From the NCBI RefSeq assembly GCF_000786205.1, contig NZ_JROH01000030.1:1-44099 (forward strand): DNA of 44,099 nt, given 5' to 3'. This document shows positions 8,924 through 18,916 of the stretch, piece after piece. A model generated the notes under the pieces. It was not told where the DNA came from and ran no database searches. It saw nothing but the letters and a program-made list of their open reading frames with translations. The position numbers and the translations under genes were made by a program. The stretch's first letter is position 1. Every line of letters starts with the position of its first letter. The DNA is from Sphingomonas sp. 37zxx (GTDB taxonomy: Bacteria; Pseudomonadota; Alphaproteobacteria; Sphingomonadales; Sphingomonadaceae).

Positions 8924-9714
8924 GCCAGCGATCCGCTTATAACAACCAGCAAGGCGGCGACCGGCGCGACCGGCACCAGCCCGTCCAACCGATCGAGAAA
9001 TCCGCCATGCCCGGGCAGCAGACTGCCCGAATCCTTGATGCCCGCCTGGCGCTTCAACCAGCTTTCGTACAGATCGCCCGCCGCCGACAGCATCGCCAGA
9101 AAGGGCGTCGCGATCGCCAGCCACGGCGACAGGCCATAGATCATCATTACGCCGCCCATCACTGCTGCCAGTACCACGCCCCCGCCCAAGCCCGACCAGG
9201 TCTTGTTCGGGCTGATCGCCGGCGCAAGCTTTGGTCCGCCGACCGTGCGCCCGACGAAAAATGCGCCGGTGTCCGCCGCCCATACCAGGCCCATCGCCCA
9301 AAATGTCAGGAACAGCCCATCGTCGCGATTGCGCAAATATATCACTGCCAAGGCGGGCAAGCCGACATACAGCACGCCGCGCGCAAGCTCTGGTCGGCGC
9401 GTCACCGCCACGATGAACACCGCCGCCCCCACCAACACGCCTAGCGCAAAGAAGCTCGGCCCCGAAGCGATGCCAGGGGCCATGAGGGCGAGTGGCACCG
9501 ACAAGGCGAATTGCGTGATCCGCTTGGTCCGTAGCCCGGCTTTGAACATGTCCCCCCATTCGGCCATCGTCAGCAGCGCGCCGACGACCACGATCAGCCA
9601 GAAAAACAGGCCACCAATCGCCAGCGCAGTAGCCGCGACGACCAGCAATGCTGCTCCGACGATCAGGCGCTGGCGCAGATCGGCTTGACGCCGGGCCGCA
9701 TGATCAGCCGTCAC
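8920..9714 (-). CDS. cdsA: Phosphatidate cytidylyltransferase CdsA
   Basis: 264 residues with many hydrophobic membrane segments. It makes CDP-diacylglycerol from phosphatidate and CTP at the inner membrane, the precursor of all phospholipids. The CDP-DAG synthase signature is near the C-terminus: SWLKRQAGIKDSGSLLPGHGG, with the conserved Lys-Arg, Lys-Asp and His-Gly-Gly. A GTG start at 9714 overlaps the uppS stop by four bases (GTGA). A longer in-frame reading to 9834 exists but lies entirely within uppS and lacks membrane character. Its product supplies pssA/psd elsewhere in the window. Confidence 0.95.
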   Translation of the reverse strand: MTADHAARRQADLRQRLIVGAALLVVAATALAIGGLFFWLIVVVGALLTMAEWGDMFKAGLRTKRITQFALSVPLALMAPGIASGPSFFALGVLVGAAVFIVAVTRRPELARGVLYVGLPALAVIYLRNRDDGLFLTFWAMGLVWAADTGAFFVGRTVGGPKLAPAISPNKTWSGLGGGVVLAAVMGGVMMIYGLSPWLAIATPFLAMLSAAGDLYESWLKRQAGIKDSGSLLPGHGGFLDRLDGLVPVAPVAALLVVISGSLA

Positions 9715-10436
9715 AGACCACCGAAGCGGCGCTGACGCTGGCCGAACACATCGATGGCGCGGGCCAGCGTCTCGCCACTGAAATCGGGCCACAACGTGTC
9801 GACGAACAGCAATTCGGCATAGGCCGCCTGCCACAGCAAAAAATTGGACAGACGCTGTTCGCCCGATGTGCGGATCATCAGGTCGACCGGCGGCAGGTCG
9901 CCGCTTTGCAACGCTGCGGCAAAGCGCTGCTCGTCGATATGTTCGACGCCGATCTCGCCCGCCTGCACCGATGCAGCCAATAGCCGTGCGGCGGCGGCGA
10001 TCTCGGCCTGCGCCCCATAGTTCAGGGCGATCACCAGGATCGGCCCGGTATTAGTGGCGGTACGCGCAATCGCGCCGTCGATCAGTGAAACCAGATCGTC
10101 CGACAGCGCGCGATAGTCACCGATCACCCGCAGGCGGACATTCTCGCTCACCAATTCGTTCAACTCGACGCGCAGAAAATGGCGCAGCAGCCCCATCAGG
10201 TCATGCACTTCATCCTCGGGCCGCCGCCAGTTTTCCGAAGAAAAGGCGTATAGCGTCAGCACTTCGATCTGCTGTTCGCGCGCGGCACGAGTCACTTTGC
10301 GGACGGCTTCGACGCCCTGCTTGTGCCCGGCGATCCGGGGAAGCCGCCGGGCCTTTGCCCAGCGGCCATTGCCGTCCATGATGATCGCCACATGGCGCGG
10401 GCGCGGGGCCGGTACGGGTTCAATTGCCGTTGCCAT
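9711..10436 (-). CDS. uppS: Undecaprenyl diphosphate synthase
   Basis: 241 residues. A cis-prenyltransferase that condenses farnesyl diphosphate with isopentenyl diphosphates to make the C55 lipid carrier for peptidoglycan and polysaccharide. The N-terminal signature VAIIMDGNGRWAKARRLPR contains catalytic Asp21, and AGHKQG follows. Downstream motifs include LTLYAFSSENWRR and, near the C-terminus, DLMIRTSGEQRLSNFLLWQ. Two consecutive ATG codons are possible. The second (10436) is preferred because GGAGG is seven bases upstream of it but only four from the first (10439). Coupled to cdsA by overlap. Confidence 0.96.
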   Translation of the reverse strand: MATAIEPVPAPRPRHVAIIMDGNGRWAKARRLPRIAGHKQGVEAVRKVTRAAREQQIEVLTLYAFSSENWRRPEDEVHDLMGLLRHFLRVELNELVSENVRLRVIGDYRALSDDLVSLIDGAIARTATNTGPILVIALNYGAQAEIAAAARLLAASVQAGEIGVEHIDEQRFAAALQSGDLPPVDLMIRTSGEQRLSNFLLWQAAYAELLFVDTLWPDFSGETLARAIDVFGQRQRRFGGL

Positions 10437-10575
10437 CATGCACCCTCCCCTGTGCCATTCGTGCCAAGCTTAACGATGCACTGCCCTTGTTTTGCGCGAA
10501 CGGCAAAGAAGAACGTGTTTTCAATCCGATTGGCACGAACGGGATTGCAGCTGGCCCGTTGACCCAGAACCGACG

Positions 10576-11133
10576 TCACTTGTTCAGAATTTCCTTTTCC
10601 TTCGCCGCCGACGCTGCGTCGATATCGGCGATGGTGGCGTCGGTCAGCTTTTGCACTTCGCCTTCGTGGCGCTTGCGCTCGTCCTCCGAATAGACACCCT
10701 TCTTCTCATCGACCTTCAGGCTGTCCATCCCGTCGCGGCGGACATTGCGCACCGCGATTCGTGCCTTTTCGGCATATTGGCTGGCAAGCTTGGCAAGCTC
10801 CTTGCGGCGGTCTTCGGTCAGGTCGGGAATCGGCAGCCGCAGATTCTGGCCGTCCATGATCGGGTTGAGGCCGAGCCCCGCCGAGCGGATCGCCTTGTCG
10901 GCCGGGCCGACATTATTCTTGTCCCACACCTGTACGCTCAACATGCGCGGCTCGGGTGCCGAAACCGTCGCCAACTGGTTCAGCGGCATGTGCGCGCCAT
11001 ATACCTCGACGGTAACCGGATCGAGCAGCGAGATCGACGCGCGTCCGGTGCGAAGCCCGCTCAGATCGCCCTTGAGCGATTCGACCGCGCCGGCCATGCG
11101 ACGCTCCAGATCAGCCTTGTCATATGCGGCCAT
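10576..11133 (-). CDS. frr: Ribosome recycling factor
   Basis: 185 residues, the normal length. With EF-G it splits post-termination ribosomes. The sequence begins [20 protein letters not shown] and includes the conserved LRTGRAS segment, [19 protein letters not shown] and, further on, [17 protein letters not shown] and RNVRRDGMD, all typical RRF features of the three-helix bundle and beta domain. The gene sits 12 bases downstream of pyrH, the conserved tsf-pyrH-frr order. About 140 bases separate it from uppS, in which no clear terminator was seen. Confidence 0.98.
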   Translation of the reverse strand: MAAYDKADLERRMAGAVESLKGDLSGLRTGRASISLLDPVTVEVYGAHMPLNQLATVSAPEPRMLSVQVWDKNNVGPADKAIRSAGLGLNPIMDGQNLRLPIPDLTEDRRKELAKLASQYAEKARIAVRNVRRDGMDSLKVDEKKGVYSEDERKRHEGEVQKLTDATIADIDAASAAKEKEILNK

Positions 11134-11145
11134 GAGAAATCCTCT

Positions 11146-11877
11146 TCAAACGTTGTTCTGGACGATCGTCGACGTGCCTTCGCCGCGCAGGACGGCGGAC
11201 AAATTGCCCTCGCCGCGGATGTTGAAGACGACGATCGGGATATTATTGTCGCGGCACAAAGCGACCGCGCTTGCGTCCATCACCTTCAGATCGTCGGCAA
11301 GGACGCGATTGAAGCTGAGGGTATCATAGCGGGTAGCGGTCGGCACCTTTTTGGGATCGGCATCATAGACACCATCGACACTGGTGCCTTTGAACAACGC
11401 ATCACAGCCCATTTCGGCGGCGCGCAGGGCCGCAGTGGTGTCGGTGGTGAAGAACGGCAGGCCGGTGCCCGCAGCGAAGATCACCACGCGGCCCTTTTCC
11501 ATATGCCGCTCGGCCCGGCGACGAATATACGGCTCGCACACCGACGCCATCGGGATCGCCGACTGAACGCGGGTTTCGACACCAACCTTCTCGAGCGCAT
11601 TCTGCATCGCCAGCGCGTTCATCACCGTCGCCAGCATGCCCATATAATCGGCACTGGCCCGGTCAAACCCTTGCGCTGCGCCCGCCAGTCCGCGGAAGAT
11701 ATTGCCGCCGCCGACGACCATGCAGACTTCCAGCCCGGTTTCCTTGGCCGCAAGCACTTCATTGGCGACTCGCTCGCACGTGGCGGGGTCGATGCCGAAC
11801 TGGCCCTGGCCCATCAGGACTTCGCCTGAAAGCTTGAGGAGGATGCGGTTGAAGCGCGGTTTGGTCATGGATTCCAT
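11146..11877 (-). CDS. pyrH: UMP kinase
   Basis: 243 residues. It phosphorylates UMP to UDP, feeding pyrimidine nucleotide pools (and CTP through pyrG in this window). Amino-acid-kinase motifs are visible: [13 protein letters not shown] at the N-terminus, [26 protein letters not shown], and [20 protein letters not shown] with [13 protein letters not shown]. The start at 11877 has AGGA three bases upstream. An in-frame ATG at 11868 gives [11 protein letters not shown] and fits the typical family N-terminus, so it may be the real start. Flanked by tsf and frr in the conserved order. Confidence 0.97.
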   Translation of the reverse strand: MESMTKPRFNRILLKLSGEVLMGQGQFGIDPATCERVANEVLAAKETGLEVCMVVGGGNIFRGLAGAAQGFDRASADYMGMLATVMNALAMQNALEKVGVETRVQSAIPMASVCEPYIRRRAERHMEKGRVVIFAAGTGLPFFTTDTTAALRAAEMGCDALFKGTSVDGVYDADPKKVPTATRYDTLSFNRVLADDLKVMDASAVALCRDNNIPIVVFNIRGEGNLSAVLRGEGTSTIVQNNV

Positions 11878-11951
11878 CGGTCCTGAGGGAGCAGCAAAAC
11901 GGCGCGGACCTTAGAAGGGCCGCGCCGCAATGCCAACCGGCGATTGGCAAA

Positions 11952-11975
11952 CCTTCTCGCGCTGGCGGGAGAAGG
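11952..11975 (-). terminator. Hairpin between tsf and pyrH
   Basis: Inverted repeat CCTTCTC/GAGAAGG with an interior CGC/GCG pairing, 12 bases past the tsf stop. On the minus strand it is followed only by TTTGCC, so termination would be partial at best. Its shape resembles the pyrimidine-purine palindromes found elsewhere in the window. Confidence 0.35.
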
Positions 11976-11986
11976 GTTAAGACCAA

Positions 11987-12919
11987 TTACGCCTTATTGA
12001 TACCCGCAGTCGCAGCGACCTCGGCAGCGAAGTCGCTCTTCTCGCGCTCGATGCCCTCGCCCAGCTGATAGCGGACATAGCCGACCAGCTTGATCGCGCT
12101 GCCGGCATCCTTGGCCGCCTTGGCGACGACGTCGGCGACCGGGGTCTTGCCGTCCATCACGATCGGCTGGCTCAGCAGCGCGTTTTCCTTGGCGAACTTC
12201 TTGACCGAACCCTCGACCATCTTGGCGATGATGTCGGCAGGCTTGCCGCTGTCGGCAGCCTTTTCGGTCGCGATCTGACGCTCGCGCTCGATGATTTCCT
12301 GGTCGAGCTCGTCCTCGTGCAGCGCCAACGGGAAGGCAGCGGCGATGTGCATCGCGATCTGCTTGCCCAAAGGCTCGAGCACGTCGACGCCGGCAGCGCT
12401 TTCGAGCGCGACCAGCACGCCGATCTTGCCGAGGCCGGGGGCCGCCGCGTTGTGGACATAGGGGATCACTGCGCCCTGCGACACTTCGATCCGGTTGGCG
12501 CGACGCAGCGCCTGATTCTCGCCGATCGTTGCGATGTTGTTGGTCAGCGCCTCGTCGACGGTGCCGCCGGCTGGCATCTTGGCGGCCTTGATCGCTTCGA
12601 TATCGTCGCCGATCTCGAGTGCGATCTGGGTCACGTCGCGGACGAATGCCTGGAACTGGTCGTTCTTGGCGACGAAATCGGTCTCCGAGTTAACCTCGAT
12701 CACCGCACCCTTGGTGCCGGCGACCGCGATACCGACCAGCCCTTCGGCGGCGGTGCGGCTCGACTTCTTCTGCGCGGCGGCAAGACCCTTGGTGCGCAGC
12801 CAATCGACTGCGGCTTCCATGTCGCCACCGTTTTCGGACAGCGCCTTCTTGCAATCCATCATGCCCGCGCCCGAGCGCTCACGCAGTTCCTTTACCGCAG
12901 CGGCAGTGATCTCGGCCAT
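11987..12919 (-). CDS. tsf: Elongation factor Ts
   Basis: 310 residues. Nucleotide exchange factor for EF-Tu. The N-terminal signature is [20 protein letters not shown] followed by [19 protein letters not shown], the UBA-like and core region. [13 protein letters not shown] and later [19 protein letters not shown] mark the dimerisation core. The ATG at 12919 is chosen because AGGAA lies about seven bases upstream; an upstream in-frame ATG at 12937 would add MMKEMN, which is the ribosome binding site region itself. Downstream of rpsB with a 96-base gap that contains two hairpins. Confidence 0.97.
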   Translation of the reverse strand: MAEITAAAVKELRERSGAGMMDCKKALSENGGDMEAAVDWLRTKGLAAAQKKSSRTAAEGLVGIAVAGTKGAVIEVNSETDFVAKNDQFQAFVRDVTQIALEIGDDIEAIKAAKMPAGGTVDEALTNNIATIGENQALRRANRIEVSQGAVIPYVHNAAAPGLGKIGVLVALESAAGVDVLEPLGKQIAMHIAAAFPLALHEDELDQEIIERERQIATEKAADSGKPADIIAKMVEGSVKKFAKENALLSQPIVMDGKTPVADVVAKAAKDAGSAIKLVGYVRYQLGEGIEREKSDFAAEVAATAGINKA

Positions 12920-12943
12920 ATTCATTTCCTTCATCATGGGTGC

Positions 12944-13008
12944 GGGCGAGGCAGTGCTTCACGCCCTGCCCCGCCCGGATTACAATCGAGTGACACCCCG
13001 CGACGGGG
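12944..13008 (-). terminator. rpsB-tsf intergenic hairpins (possible attenuator)
   Basis: Two stem-loops in the 96-base gap: GGGCGAGGCAG pairing with CTGCCCCGCCC (one mismatch, 12944-12976), and CCCCG-CGA-CGGGG (12996-13008). No T-run follows either on the minus strand. They could set the rpsB to tsf transcript ratio or mark an mRNA processing site; this is inferred from structure only. Confidence 0.35.
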
Positions 13009-13015
13009 CGTCGAT

Positions 13016-13861
13016 TCATGCGTCGATCTGGCGCTCGCCCTCGGCAGCCTGTGCAGGCTCGCTTGCAGCGACAGGTGCCTCGGCAACAGCAGGCGCTGCT
13101 TCAGGGGCAGGCTCGCTCAGCACTGGCTCGACCGGAGGCTCGGCCATCGCGCCGAAGTCCTGGCCACGCATCTGCGCTTCGTTATTGCCGCGCGTGGCGG
13201 CGATCGCCATCGCTTCGCAATACAGGCGGATCGCGCGTGCCGCGTCATCGTTACCCGGAACCGGGAAGGCGATGCCGTCGGGCGACACGTTCGAATCGAG
13301 GATCGCGACGACGGGAATGCCCAGCGTGTTGGCTTCCTTGATCGCCAGCTCTTCCTTGTTCGCGTCGATCACGAACATGATGTCGGGAATGCCGTTCAGG
13401 TCGCGAATGCCGCCCAGCGACATTTCCAGCTTGTCCTTTTCACGGGTAAGCTGAAGCACTTCCTTCTTGGTCAGGCCGGCGGTGTCGCCCGACAGCTGCT
13501 CCTCAAGTGCCTTGAGGCGCTTGATCGAGCCCGAGATGGTCTTCCAGTTGGTGAGCATGCCACCCAGCCAGCGATGGTTGACGAAATGCTGACCCGAACG
13601 ACGCGCCGCCTCAGCGACGGGCTCCTGTGCCTGGCGCTTGGTGCCGACGAACAGCACCTTGCCACCACCGGCGACCGAGGCCGACACGAAATCGAGCGCG
13701 CGTGCAAACAGCGGCACGGTCTGTGACAGGTCGAGGATGTGAACGCCGTTGCGATCGCCAAAGATGTACGGCTTCATCTTGGGGTTCCACCGATGCTTCT
13801 GGTGGCCGAAATGCGCGCCTGATTCGATCAGCTGCTGCATGGAGACGACGGGTGCCGCCAT
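13016..13861 (-). CDS. rpsB: 30S ribosomal protein uS2
   Basis: 281 residues. Begins [20 protein letters not shown] with the [19 protein letters not shown] signature, followed by [14 protein letters not shown] and [20 protein letters not shown], all hallmarks of uS2. Longer than the usual 240 or so: the last 40 residues are a low-complexity Ala/Pro/Glu tail (from about residue 240), a common alphaproteobacterial feature. AAGGAG lies eight bases before the ATG. First gene of the rpsB-tsf-pyrH-frr series; the 270-base upstream region must hold its promoter, but I could not place it confidently. Confidence 0.98.
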   Translation of the reverse strand: MAAPVVSMQQLIESGAHFGHQKHRWNPKMKPYIFGDRNGVHILDLSQTVPLFARALDFVSASVAGGGKVLFVGTKRQAQEPVAEAARRSGQHFVNHRWLGGMLTNWKTISGSIKRLKALEEQLSGDTAGLTKKEVLQLTREKDKLEMSLGGIRDLNGIPDIMFVIDANKEELAIKEANTLGIPVVAILDSNVSPDGIAFPVPGNDDAARAIRLYCEAMAIAATRGNNEAQMRGQDFGAMAEPPVEPVLSEPAPEAAPAVAEAPVAASEPAQAAEGERQIDA

Positions 13862-14134
13862 AGGGATAACTCCTTACCGGTTGTTCCTCTGGGAAGCGAA
13901 GGACCTGGCCAGCCTGAAAGGCAGGTTGCGGCACCGGATATGTGCTTCCCATGTGGGGTTGAGAGGTAGCGCTTACCGCAAAACGGCTGCGCAATCAACC
14001 ATTGACACGCGGAACGGAAATGGAACATAAGGCGCTTACGCCGGGAACGCGGAACCTTTGGCCACAGGCTTTGGTTACGAAATCCTTACAACGTCGCTGA
14101 ACGGGAAGGTCGCGTTCAGACCAGGAGCTGTTTG

Positions 14135-14356
14135 ATGGATAGTTTTCTAGCCGCCACCTTGTTCTCGACGTCGCTCGCCGCAGCATTGGCGACGATAACG
14201 CTTACCGTCCGCCCCTATGCCATGCGCATCCGGTCGTTGCTCACCCACGGCGTTCAGTATCGCTCGATGCCACTGCCCGCACCACGCCCGCGCGCCGCTG
14301 TTGGCGTCACACCGAGGGTGACGGTGATGCCGGCACGGTTGCGCGCTGCCGCTTGA
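14135..14356 (+). CDS. Small putative membrane protein
   Basis: 73 residues, family not recognised. The ATG is preceded by AGGAG seven bases upstream, a strong ribosome binding site. The N-terminus DSFLAATLFSTSLAAALATI is a single membrane-spanning segment or uncleaved signal anchor. It is followed by a basic, Pro-rich tail (PLPAPRPRAAVG and PRVTVMPARLRAAA) likely in the cytoplasm or periplasm. Divergent from rpsB, and its 3' end overlaps the 3' end of the convergent pssA by 50 bases. The ribosome binding site plus the hydrophobic segment support it being real; function unknown. Confidence 0.5.
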   Translation: MDSFLAATLFSTSLAAALATITLTVRPYAMRIRSLLTHGVQYRSMPLPAPRPRAAVGVTPRVTVMPARLRAAA

Positions 14357-15089
14357 CCCGGCCATAGCTTGCGATGCTGAACGGGATCGACACCAGATAG
14401 GCGACGCAGACCACCGACAGCGTCTGGAAGGGTGCCGATACCATCGCGGCTGCCACCACGACGACCGCGATGATCGCCTCGAACCGTATCGTCCGCCGCA
14501 GTTTCAGCGACGACCAGGAGAAGGTGGCAAGGTTCGACACCATCAGGAACGCGACGAACGCGACCCAGGGGGTGACCAGCCAATAGGAGCGGAACAGTTC
14601 CTCGCCGGTCCAGAACGACAGGTACATCGGCAGCATCGCCAGGCCTGCGCCGGCGGGAGCCGGAACGCCGGTCAGGAAACCGGCAGACTTGTGTGGTTGT
14701 TCAACGACGTCGATCTGGGCATTGAACCGTGCCAGCCGAAGCGCGGCAAATACTGCATAGACCAGGGCCACGATCCAGCCGATGCGCGGAAACGCCATCA
14801 GCGACCATAGATACATCACCAGCGCAGGCGAAACGCCGAACGAAATCGAATCGGCCAGCGAATCGAGCTCGGCCCCGAACCGGCTTTCGCCGCGCACCAT
14901 CCGTGCGATCTGGCCGTCAATCCCGTCCAGCGCCCCCGCCAGCAGGATCATCAGAACCGCGCGTTCCCACTCACCCGAAATGCCATAGCGCACCCCGGTC
15001 AGACCTGAGCACAAAGCGAGCGCGGTGACCGCGTTGGGAGCAATGGCGCGCAGCGGAATGCCGCGTGCGCGCGAAACCCGCTTGGCCAC
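14307..15089 (-). CDS. pssA: CDP-diacylglycerol-serine O-phosphatidyltransferase
   Basis: 260 residues, an integral membrane protein. It makes phosphatidylserine from CDP-diacylglycerol and L-serine. The CDP-alcohol phosphatidyltransferase signature DGx2ARx8Gx3Dx3D is perfect: DGQIAR, then the Gly and two Asp in GAELDSLAD, near residues 58-80. Several hydrophobic segments follow and the tail is basic (RVKRQRATVP). The start is GTG at 15089, sharing one base with the psd stop codon (TAGTG), so the two steps of phosphatidylethanolamine synthesis are translationally coupled. CdsA in this window provides the CDP-diacylglycerol. Confidence 0.93.
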   Translation of the reverse strand: MAKRVSRARGIPLRAIAPNAVTALALCSGLTGVRYGISGEWERAVLMILLAGALDGIDGQIARMVRGESRFGAELDSLADSISFGVSPALVMYLWSLMAFPRIGWIVALVYAVFAALRLARFNAQIDVVEQPHKSAGFLTGVPAPAGAGLAMLPMYLSFWTGEELFRSYWLVTPWVAFVAFLMVSNLATFSWSSLKLRRTIRFEAIIAVVVVAAAMVSAPFQTLSVVCVAYLVSIPFSIASYGRVKRQRATVPASPSPSV

Positions 15090-15820
15090 TATTGCGCCAC
15101 GCCGCGCGCCGCCGACAGGCCCGGACGCCCCAGAATGGTCTCACCCGCAACGCTGCGCTGGCCCAGCGCCACCTGCGGCTCGATCCCGTCGGGCAGGAAC
15201 ACATCCACCCGGCTGCCAAAGCGGATCAGGCCGATGCGCTGGCCGACCACGACCATGTCGCCGGGCTTGGTGAATGCCAGAATGCGCCGCGCCACCAGGC
15301 CGGCAATCTGGGTGAAGCCGACCCGCATGCCGTCGCTAGTCTCGACCAGAAAATGCTGGCGCTCATTTTCGTCGCTTGCCTTGTCGAGATCGGCGTTGAA
15401 AAACTTGCCCGAAATATAAATCACCTGGCGGATCGTGCCGGTCACGGGGGTGCGATTGATATGGACGTCGAACACGCTCATGAAAATCGATACGCGCACC
15501 AGGGGCTGGTCGCCAAGGCCGCCCGGACCGCGCAGCTCGGGCGGCAGCGCCACCCGCTCGATCATCGTCACCAGCCCGTCGGCGGGGGCCACGATCAGCC
15601 CCTCCCCTTGCGGTGTCACGCGCACCGGATCGCGGAAAAAGGAAATGACCCAGATCGTCAGGATAATCAGCGGCCAGCCCCAGAACCAGCCGGCCCAGAT
15701 GATTACGAGGAAAGCGAGTGCGCCCGCGATGAGCGCGTATTTACGGCCCTCGGGGTGCATTGCGGGGAAGCGCCACTTCACCGTCGATGTCCCGACGGGT
15801 GGCTTGTCTAGCGATGCCAT
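15089..15820 (-). CDS. psd: Phosphatidylserine decarboxylase proenzyme
   Basis: 243 residues. It decarboxylates phosphatidylserine to phosphatidylethanolamine at the inner membrane, downstream of pssA. A hydrophobic segment lies near residues 28-60 ([16 protein letters not shown]...), then the conserved SFFRDPVR and VAPADGLV motifs. [17 protein letters not shown] is diagnostic. The self-cleavage site that yields the pyruvoyl group is GS in [11 protein letters not shown] near residue 205. This is the short proenzyme form common in alphaproteobacteria. No strong ribosome binding site is visible before the ATG at 15820. Divergent from icd. Confidence 0.95.
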   Translation of the reverse strand: MASLDKPPVGTSTVKWRFPAMHPEGRKYALIAGALAFLVIIWAGWFWGWPLIILTIWVISFFRDPVRVTPQGEGLIVAPADGLVTMIERVALPPELRGPGGLGDQPLVRVSIFMSVFDVHINRTPVTGTIRQVIYISGKFFNADLDKASDENERQHFLVETSDGMRVGFTQIAGLVARRILAFTKPGDMVVVGQRIGLIRFGSRVDVFLPDGIEPQVALGQRSVAGETILGRPGLSAARGVAQ

Positions 15821-15941
15821 TTACAGGGGATAGCGCTCCCGCCCCGACGATACAACGCTTCATCGCTGGCATAGAGTTGATCCCGCCGCCGCATCCCCGT
15901 AGACGGCTGGCAACTCCCCCTTCAGGAACAGAGAGACATTG

Positions 15942-17162
15942 ATGGCGAAGATCAAGGTAAAAACGCCCGTCGTGGAGATTGACGGCGACGAGATGACTCG
16001 GATCATCTGGGCATGGATTCGCGAGCGGCTGATCCTCCCCTATCTCGACATCGACCTTGAATATTACGACCTGTCGATCGAGAAGCGCGACGAGACCGAC
16101 GATCGCATCACCGTCGACAGCGCCAAGGCGATCCAGAAATATGGGGTCGGCGTGAAGTGCGCGACGATCACCCCCGACGAACAGCGCGTCGAGGAATTCG
16201 GCCTCAAGAAGATGTGGAAATCGCCCAACGGCACGATCCGCAACATCCTGGGCGGCGTGGTGTTCCGCGAACCGATCGTGATTTCGAACGTGCCGCGGCT
16301 GGTGCCGGGCTGGACCAAGCCGATCGTCGTCGGCCGCCATGCCTTTGGCGACCAGTATCGCGCGACCGATTATCGCGTGCCCGGCCCCGGCAAGCTGCGG
16401 CTGGTGTTCGAAGGCGATGACGGCGTCGTGATCGACGAGGAAGTGTTCCGCTTCCCGAGCGCCGGCGTGGCGATGGCGATGTACAATCTCGACGATTCGA
16501 TTCGCGATTTCGCACGATCGAGCCTGAACTACGGCCTGGACCGCAAATGGCCGGTCTATCTGTCGACCAAGAACACGATCATGAAAGCCTATGACGGGCG
16601 CTTCAAGGACATCTTCGCCGAAGTGTTCGAAACCGAGTTCGAGGCCCAGTTCAAGGATGCGGGCATCGTTTACGAGCATCGCCTGATCGACGACATGGTC
16701 GCCTCGGCACTCAAGTGGCACGGCGAATTCGTGTGGGCGTGCAAGAATTATGACGGCGATGTCCAGTCGGACACCGTCGCACAGGGGTTCGGCTCGCTCG
16801 GGCTGATGACCTCAGTGTTGATGACCCCCGACGGCAAGACCGTCGAGGCCGAAGCAGCGCACGGCACTGTCACGCGCCACTATCGCCAGCATCAGCAGGG
16901 CAAGGCAACGTCGACCAACCCGATCGCGTCGATCTTCGCCTGGACCGGCGGCCTGAAATATCGCGGCAAGTTCGACGGCACGCCCGAAGTCACCCGCTTC
17001 GCCGAAACGCTCGAGCGCGTCTGCGTCGAGACGGTCGAGGCGGGCCAGATGACCAAGGATCTGGCGATCCTGATCGGTCCCGATCAGCCGTGGATGACCA
17101 CCGAGCAGTTTTTCGAGGCTGTCCGGGTCAACCTCGAAACCGCAATGGGCGCGCAGCACTAA
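15942..17162 (+). CDS. icd: NADP-dependent isocitrate dehydrogenase
   Basis: 406 residues of the eukaryotic-like homodimeric type (about 400-415 residues), not the E. coli type. It oxidatively decarboxylates isocitrate to 2-oxoglutarate, making NADPH in the TCA cycle. Motifs: [16 protein letters not shown] at the N-terminus, the substrate-binding [12 protein letters not shown] (about residues 94-105), [30 protein letters not shown] with the metal-binding Asp, and [16 protein letters not shown] for NADP binding. GAGAG lies six bases before the ATG at 15942; an in-frame TTG just before it is disfavoured. Ends at a perfect bidirectional hairpin shared with the acyl-CoA ligase gene. Confidence 0.98.
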   Translation: MAKIKVKTPVVEIDGDEMTRIIWAWIRERLILPYLDIDLEYYDLSIEKRDETDDRITVDSAKAIQKYGVGVKCATITPDEQRVEEFGLKKMWKSPNGTIRNILGGVVFREPIVISNVPRLVPGWTKPIVVGRHAFGDQYRATDYRVPGPGKLRLVFEGDDGVVIDEEVFRFPSAGVAMAMYNLDDSIRDFARSSLNYGLDRKWPVYLSTKNTIMKAYDGRFKDIFAEVFETEFEAQFKDAGIVYEHRLIDDMVASALKWHGEFVWACKNYDGDVQSDTVAQGFGSLGLMTSVLMTPDGKTVEAEAAHGTVTRHYRQHQQGKATSTNPIASIFAWTGGLKYRGKFDGTPEVTRFAETLERVCVETVEAGQMTKDLAILIGPDQPWMTTEQFFEAVRVNLETAMGAQH

Positions 17163-17172
17163 CTGCCCGCGA

Positions 17173-17208
17173 CGAAGCCTTGCCCGGGCGAACCCGGGCA
17201 AGGCTTCG
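17173..17208. terminator. Bidirectional terminator hairpin, icd/acyl-CoA ligase
   Basis: A perfect 16-bp inverted repeat with a 4-base loop: CGAAGCCTTGCCCGGG, CGAA, then the exact reverse complement. It lies 11 bases after the icd stop and 3 bases before the stop of the convergent ligase gene. The loop reads TTCG on the minus strand. No long T-run flanks it, so it acts as a strong hairpin in either direction instead of a textbook intrinsic terminator. Confidence 0.7.
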
Positions 17209-17210
17209 CA

Positions 17211-18803
17211 TCATGTCGCCGCCAGGCTGAAGTCCTTATATTGCTCACGAAGCGCGGTTTTCAGCAGCTTGCCGGTCGCGGTATGCGGCAGTGATTCTAC
17301 GAAGTGGATTTCGTCGGGCAGCCACCATTTGGCGACCTCAGTGACCAGATGCGCGTTGATCGCCTCCGCCGTCACATCGCTGCCGGGCTTGCGTACCACC
17401 AGCAAGATCGGCCGCTCTTCCCAGCGCGGATGATGCACCCCGATCGCAGCCGCCTCGGCAACACCCGGGCAGCCAACCGCTGCATTTTCAAGCTCGACCG
17501 AGCTGATCCATTCGCCGCCCGATTTGATCACATCCTTGGCCCGGTCGGTGATCTGCATCACATTGTCGGGATGGATTACCGCGACATCGCCAGTGTCGAA
17601 CCAGTTGTCGGCATCGCAGCACGGCGTTTCCTCACCGAAATACTGATGGATGATCCAGGGTCCACGCACTTGCAGCCGGCCCGAGCTCTTGCCGTCACGC
17701 GGCAATGCTTTCCCTGAATCGTCGACGATCCGCATATCGACGCCGAACGGCGCGCGGCCCTGCTTGCACACCTGATCGACCTGCTGTTCGAACGTCAGAT
17801 CGTCCCAGTCATAGCTTTTGGCCCCGATGGTGCCGATCGGCGACGTCTCGGTCATCCCCCAGGCGTGATTGACCCGCACCCCCATCTTCATGATCCGTTC
17901 GACCATCGATCGCGGCGCCGCCGACCCACCGATGGTGACGACCTGTAAATGCTGCGGTGCTTCGCCGGTAGCGTCCATATATTGGAACATGCCGAACCAC
18001 ACCGTCGGCACCCCCGCCGAATGCGTCACCTTTTCGCGGTTCATCAAGTCGCACAGGATTTTGGGCTCGTTGACGCAGGAAAAGACGAACTTCACGCCAA
18101 CCGCAGGCCCGGCAAACGGCATCCCCCAACCCACCGCGTGGAACATCGGCACGATCGGCATTGCCACCGAGCGGGCCGACAGATCGAATACTGATGGCTG
18201 CAATTCGACCAGCGCATGGATCATCGACGAGCGATGGGTGTAGAGCACCCCCTTGGGATTGCCGGTCGTGCCGCTGGTGTAGCACAACATGCACGGGTCG
18301 CGCTCGCTCCCCTCGACCCAGGCATAGTCGCCGCTTTCGGGGGCGATCAGCGCCTCGAAACTGTCGGGGCCGTCGCCATCGAAGACGACATAATGCTGGA
18401 TGGTTGTCCAGTGCGCCTTCATCTTGTCGACGATCGGCTGGAACATCCGGTCGTACATCAACACCCGGTCTTCGGCGTGATTGGCGATATAGGCGAGCTG
18501 ATCGGGGAACAGGCGCGGATTGATCGTGTGGATGACGCCGCCCATGCCGACCGTGCCATACCAGGCGACCAGATGGCGCGAATGGTTCATCGCCAGCGTC
18601 GCGACGCGATCGCCCGGCGTCAGCCCCAAGCGCTCGAGCGCCTGTGCCAGCTTGCGCGAATCACGCCCGATGCCGGCCCAATCGGTTTGGGTTTCGCTGC
18701 CATCGGCCCAGCGCGTCAGGATCTCGCGCGTGGGATGTTCGCGTTCGGCATGTTCGATCAGGCGCGGGATGCGCAGTTCAAAATCCTGCATTCCACCAAG
18801 CAT
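17211..18803 (-). CDS. Fatty acyl-CoA synthetase (AMP-forming)
   Basis: 530 residues. Activates a fatty acid to its acyl-CoA through an acyl-adenylate. ANL superfamily motifs in order: the P-loop [11 protein letters not shown] (about residue 180), [12 protein letters not shown], a serine-glycine rich [10 protein letters not shown], the adenylation motif [21 protein letters not shown], and the C-terminal hinge [15 protein letters not shown] with the catalytic Lys in TGKLLK. It resembles medium/long-chain ligases of the AlkK/FadD3 type; chain length cannot be read from sequence. The ATG at 18803 is chosen because GGAG lies six bases upstream; an ATG at 18815 is in frame. Downstream of dnaE on the same strand. 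Confidence 0.9.
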   Translation of the reverse strand: MLGGMQDFELRIPRLIEHAEREHPTREILTRWADGSETQTDWAGIGRDSRKLAQALERLGLTPGDRVATLAMNHSRHLVAWYGTVGMGGVIHTINPRLFPDQLAYIANHAEDRVLMYDRMFQPIVDKMKAHWTTIQHYVVFDGDGPDSFEALIAPESGDYAWVEGSERDPCMLCYTSGTTGNPKGVLYTHRSSMIHALVELQPSVFDLSARSVAMPIVPMFHAVGWGMPFAGPAVGVKFVFSCVNEPKILCDLMNREKVTHSAGVPTVWFGMFQYMDATGEAPQHLQVVTIGGSAAPRSMVERIMKMGVRVNHAWGMTETSPIGTIGAKSYDWDDLTFEQQVDQVCKQGRAPFGVDMRIVDDSGKALPRDGKSSGRLQVRGPWIIHQYFGEETPCCDADNWFDTGDVAVIHPDNVMQITDRAKDVIKSGGEWISSVELENAAVGCPGVAEAAAIGVHHPRWEERPILLVVRKPGSDVTAEAINAHLVTEVAKWWLPDEIHFVESLPHTATGKLLKTALREQYKDFSLAAT

Positions 18804-18916
18804 GGCTCTCTCCATTCGTTTCTTTGGTATGGAGAATAGCCCTTAGCGCGCGCGCGTCCAGCAGCTTTGAGTATGGTGGTGAAGGCAGCGGCGAACCGGG
18901 GCTTGCGGGCGACGCT

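Noticed and set aside
12317..13726. 469-codon open frame antisense to tsf and rpsB
   Set aside because: Spans two secure ribosomal/translation genes and their gap on the opposite strand; low-complexity composition and no family features.
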